From Peptidiphaga gingivicola (GTDB lineage: Bacteria > Actinomycetota > Actinomycetes > Actinomycetales > Actinomycetaceae): DNA of 64,000 nucleotides. Shown piece by piece: positions 57,786 through 64,000 of this stretch. The position numbers and the translations under genes are program-made. The stretch spans positions 868,001 to 932,000 of the forward strand of contig NZ_LVZK01000001.1 in assembly GCF_001652275.1 (NCBI RefSeq), read 5' to 3'. The notes beneath the pieces were generated by a model. It did not search any database. It was given only the letters and a program-made list of their open reading frames with translations, and was not told where the DNA came from. Within the stretch, counting starts at the first letter, position 1; each line of letters starts with the position of its first letter.

Positions 57786-58508
57786 ATGAGTCACTTAGTC
57801 GACACAGCTGAGATGTACCTCAAGGCCGTGTACGAGCTCGAAGAAGAGGGGATTCCTCCGCTGCGCGCCCGTCTTGTCGAACGTCTCGAGCAGTCGAAGC
57901 CGACGGTGTCCGAGACCGTCGCCCGCCTCGAACGCGACGGCCTCATGCACGTCAAGAACAACCGCGTCGTCGCGCTGACGGAAGAGGGCAAGCGGCAGGC
58001 CACCAGGGTCATGCGCAAACACCGGCTGGCGGAGCGCCTGCTCCTCGACGTCCTCGGCATGCCCTGGTCCGACGTCCACGAAGAGGCGTGCCGGTGGGAG
58101 CACGTCATGTCCGACGCCGTCGAGGAGCGCCTCGAAACGCTCCTCGAGCACACCGACGTCGATCCGTACGGAAACCCGATCCCGGGAATCGAAGGCGTGA
58201 CGAGCAGCGCCGTGCAAAGCGACCTTCACTCGGTGAAGGACCGCGTCGCGCGAGGCGACCTCGGGGAGGCCGTCATTGTCAGGATCGCCGAAGGCGTGCA
58301 GACCGACCCGGACTTCCTCGGCCGGCTCTCGGCTGCCGGCGTCGTCCCCGGGGCCCGGGTGAGGATCGAGGACGACGGCGGACGCGTCACGATCGCGGCC
58401 TCCGGCGGAGGGGAAAGGCCCGGCGAAGAGGAGTCGAATAAAGGCGCGCAGCCCGGCCGCGAAGTCAAGCTTTCCGACTGGCAGCAGGCCCACCTGTTCG
58501 CGAGGTAG
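57786..58508 (+). CDS. dtxR: DtxR/IdeR-type metal-dependent repressor
   Basis: 240 residues. Winged helix (TAEMYLKAVYELEEEG, KPTVSETVARLERDGL), dimer/metal domain with KHRLAERLLLDVLG and HEEACRWEHVMS (Cys, Glu, His ligands equivalent to DtxR C102, E105, H106, plus H79/H98 equivalents), DPYGNPIPG, then an SH3-like C-terminal domain (GVVPGARVRIE). It should repress iron (or Mn) uptake genes with Fe2+ bound. ATG 57786 follows a GAGGAGA ribosome site. A 17-bp repeat (GGATGC(A/G)GACGCCA type) lies upstream at about 57720-57758. Confidence 0.93.
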   Translation: MSHLVDTAEMYLKAVYELEEEGIPPLRARLVERLEQSKPTVSETVARLERDGLMHVKNNRVVALTEEGKRQATRVMRKHRLAERLLLDVLGMPWSDVHEEACRWEHVMSDAVEERLETLLEHTDVDPYGNPIPGIEGVTSSAVQSDLHSVKDRVARGDLGEAVIVRIAEGVQTDPDFLGRLSAAGVVPGARVRIEDDGGRVTIAASGGGERPGEEESNKGAQPGREVKLSDWQQAHLFAR

Positions 58509-59308
58509 CGAAAACGGAGGCTTTGGCTCTTTCGCTGCAGGCCGGCAGCCCTGTCTGTTTGTGAGGCAGAGCGGCGCGCGTTGTGAGGCAGACACGTTGC
58601 GAGGTCGAGCGGCGCACGGGCCGTTGTGGGCGGGCGCGGCACGAAGAGCCCGCCGCCCCCACCCGCCCGCGCGGCGTCGCGGCCGCGACGCATGCCGGAG
58701 GCGGCTCTGTATTGCGAGCACTCCGGCGTTGCCGCAGTGCAGCCGCGCCGCCCGCCGGAGGCGGCGCGTTTCGCTTTGGCGCGGTGCGCGTCGGCGGCTT
58801 CGCGCGCTGGGGAACCACCCCTAGGTTCTCCTGCGGGGATGGCGTCCGAGCTCCAAAGCGCAAGAATGTGGCGGAAGGCTCGTTCTGAGCCTTCCGAATG
58901 GGAAATCGTTGCAACGACGCGACAAAAACGTGATCTCTTCTTGCAATCTCGCTGAAATGTGACATAGGTCCTAAAACTGGAGTAGTAGTTCCGGCAAACA
59001 GTCCGATATTGTGAATAAGTCGCGCAAATTCAAGGGTTTTGCGAGGGATGGGTAATGTTCTCCATTTCTTCGCTTCCCCGTTTGTCACGATCGCCGATAA
59101 CAAAATCGAAACGTTTGCAGCACGGACTTTTCCCTTCCGCGCCAAGGAAAAATACGGTTACTGCAAAGGAGGCGAAGGTGAGTTGCGCCTCGTTCCGTTA
59201 TCTAAATGTGACAATCGGGAGACGGCCCGTTATTGTTTTACGTGGACAAACAATCCGGGGCTCGCAAGGCCTCGAATTGAATGACGATACGTTTAGGAGA
59301 AAACCGAG
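58509..59308. other. 800-bp intergenic/leader region before the NlpC/P60 gene
   Basis: No gene supported. The 3' half is less GC-rich than the neighbours. It contains AAATGTGACA twice (about 58955 and 59205), and a hairpin ATTGTTT (59232-59238) / AAACAAT (59248-59254) within CCCG/CGGG. I looked for a ydaO (c-di-AMP) riboswitch, common before actinobacterial NlpC/P60 genes, and did not see its conserved core. Confidence 0.6.
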
Positions 59309-60187
59309 ATGACCGGACGCCATTCGCTCAACCGCGAGGTCGCCCTCAGCGCTCTGAATTCCCCCGCCGGCCGCAGCGTGGCAGCAGCCATGGCCGTTGG
59401 AACGATGCTTGGCGTGGCACTGCCCTCCGCCAACGCCGACGAGGGATCGGCCAACGCCGACCTCGCCCCCGTTACCGACCTCAGCGCCGACGAGACGATC
59501 ACCGACACTTCGGCAGTCAAGGCCCCCGCCGACGCCAACTGGCAGCTCGAGCAGGTCCAGGTTCAGGACGCGCAGGCTTCCGACCAGCCCGCCACCGCTT
59601 TCCAGGTCAGCGTTCAGAAGAAGGCAACCCCGGTTGCCGCTCAGCCCGCTGCCGCACAGCAAGCCGGTGGGACGGCGCAGAAGGCAGCTGGCAGTCAGGA
59701 ATCCGGAAACGCCCAGGGGAACATCCAGCAGACGAACGCCACCATCACTCGCGGTGCGCGCCCCGCCGCCGTCAACAACGTCAGGCAGCAGCAGGCCGCT
59801 GCTCCCGCCGCCCAGGCGGCGCCTGTCGCCCACACCGCATCCGGAAGCGGTTCGTCGGTTCTTTCGACCGCGATGTCCTACGTCGGTTCGCCGTACCGTT
59901 GGGGCGGCACCACTCCTTCCGGCTGGGATTGCATCGGCTTCGTCCGCTACGTCTACGGCAAGTTCGGAGTCTCGATCGGCGGATACACCACTTCCGTCCT
60001 TTCCGCCGGCACGAGGGTTCCCTACTCGCAGGCGCAGCCTGGTGACATCCTCTACTGGCCCGGCCACGTCGGCATCTACGCCGGAAACGGCCAGAACGTC
60101 GGCGCATGGAACCCCTCGATGGGGACCCGCGTCGGACCCAACTCCTGGGTCGGCGGCACGCCTACTGTGATTCGCGTGCTCCACTGA
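59309..60187 (+). CDS. Secreted NlpC/P60 cell-wall peptidase
   Basis: 292 residues. A signal sequence (about 22-43; cleavage near ANADE) is followed by a Gln/Ala-rich stretch, then NlpC/P60 from residue 183: STAMSYVGSPYRWGGTTPSGWDCIGF with catalytic C208, and catalytic H253 in PGHVGIYAG. The usual DCSG motif is DCIG here. This class cuts gamma-D-Glu-DAP links in peptidoglycan. A TAGGAGA ribosome site precedes ATG 59309. Confidence 0.92.
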   Translation: MTGRHSLNREVALSALNSPAGRSVAAAMAVGTMLGVALPSANADEGSANADLAPVTDLSADETITDTSAVKAPADANWQLEQVQVQDAQASDQPATAFQVSVQKKATPVAAQPAAAQQAGGTAQKAAGSQESGNAQGNIQQTNATITRGARPAAVNNVRQQQAAAPAAQAAPVAHTASGSGSSVLSTAMSYVGSPYRWGGTTPSGWDCIGFVRYVYGKFGVSIGGYTTSVLSAGTRVPYSQAQPGDILYWPGHVGIYAGNGQNVGAWNPSMGTRVGPNSWVGGTPTVIRVLH

Positions 60188-60201
60188 GCAACTGAGTGTG
60201 T

Positions 60202-60233
60202 CGAAGAGGCCGCCTTTTAGGGCGGCCTCTTCG
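60202..60233 (+). terminator. Terminator after the NlpC/P60 gene
   Basis: CGAAGAGGCCGCC (60202-60214) pairs with GGCGGCCTCTTCG (60221-60233); a 6-nt loop TTTTAG and following CTTTG. Confidence 0.85.
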
Positions 60234-60479
60234 CTTTGCGTCTTCGCCCTCGCAACCTCGGCGTTTCTCCCCGACGCCGCCACGCTTCTTCAGGGCAGCC
60301 GTTTTTCGCGGCCGCGGCGCTTCTTCCAGCGTCGCCGCCCCGCCCTTTGCATTCGCTGCCGTCTTTTCCTTCGCTACTGCCTCTCCATTCTCAATCTCCT
60401 CGAATTTGGCGGGCCGCGACGCTTTACCTGGCCACCGGGAACGTGGGAAACTGTAAGCACCTAAACGGAGGTGATTACG

Positions 60480-61391
60480 GTGGCTTATCAACACGACAAC
60501 GTGGTTGTGTGCGGCGTCGATGGTTCTGACGCTTCTTTCAACGCTCTCAAGTGGGCGGCACAAGAGGCGAAGATGCGCAACGCCGTGCTGGAGATTCTTT
60601 GCTGCCATCAGGAACCGACATATCCGGGACACCGAGGCAACGCCGGCCTGACCAAGGACGATGCGCGGAAGGTCATCGACAAGGCGCTGGAGAAGACGGC
60701 CGACGTCGGCGTCGACGTCCAAACCTCTCTCGAGGCAGACGACCCGACCTCGGCGCTTTTGGCGCGTTCGAAGAAAGTGGCGCGAGTCGTCGTGGGGGCG
60801 CGGGGCGGATCAGGCGGATTCGCCGACAGGCTTTTGGGATCGGTGGCCTCGGCCCTTTCCGCGCGCGCATTCTGCGCCGCCGTCGTCGTCCCGTCGACGG
60901 CGGCGAGGGACGTGCTCCCGGTCGAGCACATCGTGTGTGGCGTGGACGGCTCGGAAACGTCGAAGATCGCCCTGGGGCTGGCCGTGCGAGAGGCCGCGAG
61001 GTGGAAGGCCAAGCTTTCCTGCGTCTCCGCCATCAACCTCAGCGGGTCGATGTGGGTTCCGGGGCCCGGATACCACCAAGAAGTGCTTGACGACGTCCGC
61101 GCCGGCCTCAAAGACACCGTCATGAAGGCGGCCGAGGGGTACGACATCGACGCGCACTGCCACGTGATCGAGGGCAATCCGGCCGCGCTGCTCGCCGAGT
61201 TCTCGACGGCGGTGGACATGCTGGTGGTCGGCACTCGCGGACGCGGAGGCTTTGCCGGCTTGCTGCTCGGATCGACGAGCCAGGCCATCCTCCATCACTC
61301 CGTGTGCCCGACGATCATCGTTCCTCGCCGAACCAGTGAGAACGAGGACGCCCCGTGGGGCAACGTCCCGTGGAGCCGCACCGCCAAGTAG
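60480..61391 (+). CDS. Universal stress protein with two UspA domains
   Basis: 303 residues. Two tandem Usp domains, each ending in an ATP-binding GxxG...G(S/T) motif: VVGARGGSGGFADRLLGS and VVGTRGRGGFAGLLLGST. Usp proteins bind ATP and help survive stress or hypoxia. GTG 60480 is chosen because ACGGAGGTGATTACG places a Shine-Dalgarno 8 nt before it; the upstream GTG 60471 would lie inside the ribosome site. Confidence 0.93.
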   Translation: MAYQHDNVVVCGVDGSDASFNALKWAAQEAKMRNAVLEILCCHQEPTYPGHRGNAGLTKDDARKVIDKALEKTADVGVDVQTSLEADDPTSALLARSKKVARVVVGARGGSGGFADRLLGSVASALSARAFCAAVVVPSTAARDVLPVEHIVCGVDGSETSKIALGLAVREAARWKAKLSCVSAINLSGSMWVPGPGYHQEVLDDVRAGLKDTVMKAAEGYDIDAHCHVIEGNPAALLAEFSTAVDMLVVGTRGRGGFAGLLLGSTSQAILHHSVCPTIIVPRRTSENEDAPWGNVPWSRTAK

Positions 61392-61567
61392 GGGCCCGCA
61401 GGCTCGACTGCGAGCACGCACGCCGCGGTCCGCCGGCGGTGTATCCGTCGGATGAGCAGGCGCAGTGCGGCGTCGGCTGGCCGCGCCTGTCGGCGGTGAC
61501 CGGAGGCAGCGTACGCCGCCCGGGCCAACGTGCTTGAACCCGCCGACGCAGGTAGACTAGGCATGTT

Positions 61568-61639
61568 GCCCTCGTAGCTCAGGGGAAGAGCGACCGCCTC
61601 CTAAGCGGTAGGTCGAAGGTTCGAATCCTTTCGAGGGCG
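61568..61639 (+). tRNA. tRNA-Arg (anticodon CCT)
   Basis: GCCCTCG (61568-61574) pairs with CGAGGGC (61632-61638), discriminator G. D-loop AGCTCAGGGGAAGAGC, anticodon arm CCGCCTCCTAAGCGG (anticodon CCT, reading AGG) and T-loop GGTTCGAATCC present. No CCA encoded. Confidence 0.96.
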
Positions 61640-61712
61640 CTAGATTGCCCCGGTGCGGCGACCGACAATCCGGCCTCGTCCGGGGCGCGCATGGGAACTT
61701 TGCAGGCGCTTG

Positions 61713-61750
61713 CATTCTGGTGCTAGACGCCCATTCTGGTGCTAGACGCC
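61713..61750 (+). repeat. 19-bp perfect tandem duplication
   Basis: CATTCTGGTGCTAGACGCC at 61713-61731 and again at 61732-61750. Confidence 0.95.
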
Positions 61751-61832
61751 GCTGCTCTTCTCGTGAGGTCGCAGGTGTTCTTTGAAGGGTGCCGTCGCTT
61801 CTCGAAAGGGCGACGTCGTGGCCCTCCCGCCG

Positions 61833-62150
61833 TCACTTCTCGAAGAGGCGTCGCAGATCTTCGTCCATTTGCTCTCTGTCGCGGATCTTTTCCAAATAGG
61901 GAATAAGCGGATGGATGGCGCCCAGGGTTTTGCCCGTGGTGTCCATAAGCTTGTCAAGCGCATGCGCCAGTTCTTTGCCGCTCAATGACAACTGTTTCGT
62001 CGTCGAAAGCAAACTCGTAATGGTTTTCTGGGACAACTCGTTGTATTTCTCCGCCCGTTTTAGGCGCTCCTCGAGGTCGTTCACGCGCTTTTCAAGCCGC
62101 GCCAGCTTCGCCGTGAGGCTTTCGTCGTCCTGCTTCGACCCGCCGTTCAT
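61833..62150 (-). CDS. Small coiled-coil protein, function unknown
   Basis: 105 residues with a strong coiled-coil (LARLEKRVNDLEERLKRAEKYNELS), then helices TITSLLSTTKQLSLSG and EKIRDREQMDEDLRRL. No signal peptide. AAAGGA ribosome site 7 nt before ATG 62150. Lone gene; no assigned role. Confidence 0.75.
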   Translation of the reverse strand: MNGGSKQDDESLTAKLARLEKRVNDLEERLKRAEKYNELSQKTITSLLSTTKQLSLSGKELAHALDKLMDTTGKTLGAIHPLIPYLEKIRDREQMDEDLRRLFEK

Positions 62151-62780
62151 CTTTTCTGTCCTTTCCCCGATCTTGAGCCATCCGGTGGCAGGGCACGCTC
62201 CGTCCCCGTTCGCCTTTGGCTAGGTGTTGGCCCTTGCCGGCGCCTGCCGGTCGCCGCCGCCCGACGATCACCGAGGCGCCGCGGCGCCCCAGGCGGAGAA
62301 ACCGTGGAAGCCTCGCTCCTTCGGAATAACCCATGCTCTTGTGACGCGTTGCCGCCGTCCTCGCAGGAAGGCCGACGGCGCTGAGCCGCGCCTTCCATTT
62401 CGATCTTACTATCGTCGGAACCGATTCTTAAGGGGACAATCCAGGTTCCTCTTGTCGCAGCGCGCATGATGAAATGGAGCGGCGCCGAACACGTCGACTG
62501 GGGCGGCGCCGAACACGTCGACTGGGGCGGCGGGATGCGCCGCACGAAACCGTGCCGAATGAGGCCGCACGAGGCCGCACGCGCCAAAATGAAACGGCCT
62601 CGCACGTGCCGAACGAGACAGCGACGCAGGCCCGAGTGAGACGGCAACGCAGGCCCGAACGAGGCGGCGCTTCACGTGCAGCATAGTCAGTCCTGGGCGC
62701 GGACGTGTGAGGGCGGCTTCGTTTACGGGCGATCGGCGCGGTAAGCGGAATTTCGGTTGCAGTACCGATACCGTGGATAC
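62151..62780. other. 630-bp intergenic region with a 24-bp duplication
   Basis: No gene supported. Contains the tandem repeat 62479-62526 and irregular GAACGAGGC/GCCGCACGAG units (62530-62660). The last bases hold the leaderless promoter of the helicase (TACCGT 62769-62774). Confidence 0.6.
62479..62526 (+). repeat. 24-bp perfect tandem repeat, two copies
   Basis: GCGGCGCCGAACACGTCGAC plus TGGG at 62479-62502, repeated identically at 62503-62526. Confidence 0.93.
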
Positions 62781-64000
62781 GTGAGCCCTTTCTTCAAGCG
62801 CAGTCGCAAAAATGACAAGGCCGCGCCCGCGGCCGAGTCCCCCGCGCCGTCGCCGGAAGCCGCCGAGGCGGACGAGAATCGCCCGTCCGTTTCCGAGCGC
62901 GCAGAACGCTCAGGAAAGCGTTCCTTCATCGCGCGCAAGCCCAGGGAGATGAAGGAGCCGGACTTATTCGCCGAGGCGCAGCCGGCTCCGGCCGACGACG
63001 TCGACGGACCGTCGCGCGGCGAACGGCTTTCCCGCGCGTACTCGGATTGGCACAGGGAACTCGCCGTCGTCGCCGACGAGGCCGCCGTGCCCATCAGGGC
63101 CGGCGACCCGGCCGTTGTCGACCTCACCCACCCCCATCCGACCGGGGCTTCGCAACTGTACTCCGGCAAGCCGACCCTGCTGACGTCCGTCATTCGAGAG
63201 GAATCCGCCCAGCGCGAGGCACAGGCTCACTTGGCCTCGCTGCGCACGCGAATGGAGGGCCTTTCCGAGCAGTACGGGTACGCGCCGGTCACGCTCGCGA
63301 TCGGCCACATATCGTGGACCGAGCTGCCGGCCGCATCCTCGCACGGCCGCGAGAAAGGCGGTTCGCCGGGCGCTTCTTCGGGGAAGGCGTTGGGCCGCGA
63401 CGCCGTCGAGCAGATGGCCATCGGCGCGGCGCGGGCCGACATGCACGACGTCGCCCTGGGCGAAGAGCTGTCCGGGCGCCCGGGCGCCGGCGGCGGAGCG
63501 GCCGACGACGCGAACGGAGGCGACGGCGGCAAAGGATCGACGGGCAACGGCGAGGCCAACGGCGGCGACGTCGCCGGAGCGGGATCGCCGGGTGGAGGCG
63601 CCTCCGAGGCGCATGACGACTCACCCCGGCCGTTTGGCAGCGCGTCCGGCGATCTCGCGAACATGCCGGGGAAGCTCGCAAGCGCGCCCGGCGAGCGTGG
63701 CAAGGCGCTCGAGGCCCTCGAAAGCGCGACATTTGAAAGTACTGAGGAGCTCGCCGCGACCAGGTCGGCCGATTCGGTCGAGGACGGAACCTCCGGGAGC
63801 GACGCAGCGGCCCCCAAGATCCGCGAAATGTACGAGGCCGGGCTCATGCGTTCGGCCAGGCTCGACGAGGCCGGCCCCGACGACGCCTACATCACGCTCA
63901 CCGCCCGCTGCGACGTCAACCCGACGGTGCTGCGGGCTCTGCGTTCCCACGGAATGACCGCCGAGGAGGGATCGAGGCTGCGCGCCATGGCGGCCGACGT
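62781..64000 (+). CDS. DUF4011-type large helicase, N-terminal part (runs off window)
   Basis: First ~406 residues of a long protein cut by the window edge. The pattern matches the N-terminus of actinobacterial DUF4011/AAA helicases: WHRELAVVADEAA, then DLTHPHPTGASQLYSGKPTLLTSVI (two adjacent blocks), LGLAIGHISWTE-type strand (VTLAIGHISWTEL) and later YITLTARCDVNPTVLRALR. A low-complexity stretch of about 150 residues (about 190-340; Gly/Ala/Asp/Ser-rich) interrupts the conserved parts. GTG 62781 has TACCGT exactly 6 nt upstream. Helicase and nuclease domains would lie beyond 64000 and are unseen; family inferred. Confidence 0.6.
   Translation, partial: MSPFFKRSRKNDKAAPAAESPAPSPEAAEADENRPSVSERAERSGKRSFIARKPREMKEPDLFAEAQPAPADDVDGPSRGERLSRAYSDWHRELAVVADEAAVPIRAGDPAVVDLTHPHPTGASQLYSGKPTLLTSVIREESAQREAQAHLASLRTRMEGLSEQYGYAPVTLAIGHISWTELPAASSHGREKGGSPGASSGKALGRDAVEQMAIGAARADMHDVALGEELSGRPGAGGGAADDANGGDGGKGSTGNGEANGGDVAGAGSPGGGASEAHDDSPRPFGSASGDLANMPGKLASAPGERGKALEALESATFESTEELAATRSADSVEDGTSGSDAAAPKIREMYEAGLMRSARLDEAGPDDAYITLTARCDVNPTVLRALRSHGMTAEEGSRLRAMAAD

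Noticed and set aside
58509-59308. ydaO (c-di-AMP) riboswitch
   Set aside because: The conserved core was not seen despite the typical NlpC/P60 context.

Overview
The window is typical high-GC actinobacterial chromosome. It carries actinobacterial signature families (DUF4032, DUF3263, DUF3027, DtxR/IdeR, LytR_C anchors), a DnaX with a very long Pro/Ser/Ala-rich tail, and many starts that look leaderless (a TANNNT box 6-7 nt before ATG/GTG). The mix of NlpC/P60 secretion, a BspA-like leucine-rich surface protein, a GH16-like enzyme and an EspC-like protein with a DUF1023 hydrolase suggests a host-associated Actinomycetaceae-like organism. That placement is inference; no rRNA gene is present.

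Layout. 0-7.5 kb: end of an Atg22-like MFS gene, cysS-rlmB, an unknown gene, an ASCH protein, a MarR remnant, a uracil permease and a LytR_C protein. 7.5-14.7 kb is accessory-looking. It has a repeat-rich noncoding stretch with a possible small RNA, a nitroreductase, an unknown gene, a secreted GH16-like enzyme, and a low-GC insertion with a TIR-domain effector and a RhuM remnant next to tRNA-Ser; then comes the SRP RNA. 14.7-29 kb: a modular lipoprotein, dnaX-recR, lysC-asd, a DUF4032 kinase-like protein, an orphan sugar-importer ATPase and a membrane Ser/Thr kinase. 29-39 kb: DsbA-like thioredoxin, tRNA-Thr, ung, DUF3263 with LytR_C, the BspA-like protein, and the DUF1023 hydrolase/lipoprotein/EspC-like cassette. 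39-50 kb: groEL under two CIRCE operators, a degenerate HD protein, SDR-plsC, a two-component system, pspA and a TPM protein. 50-64 kb: cold-shock protein-DUF3027-manA, a purine permease, MFS exporter, serC, dtxR, an NlpC/P60 protein, a universal stress protein, tRNA-Arg, a coiled-coil protein, and the start of a large DUF4011-type helicase.

Two themes run through the window. First, short tandem repeats (15-54 bp) sit in intergenic DNA and in or over the 3' ends of genes (recR, the DUF4032 gene, the histidine kinase, ung, the hydrolase-linked lipoprotein) and in the kinase linker. Second, many genes have a -10 box placed so that transcription would begin at the start codon. The most promising candidate for an undescribed system is the low-GC TIR gene (12630-13511). 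The kinase linker with at least six Thr-Glu-Ile/Val-Leu repeats (27881-28166) is the most interesting candidate signalling element.
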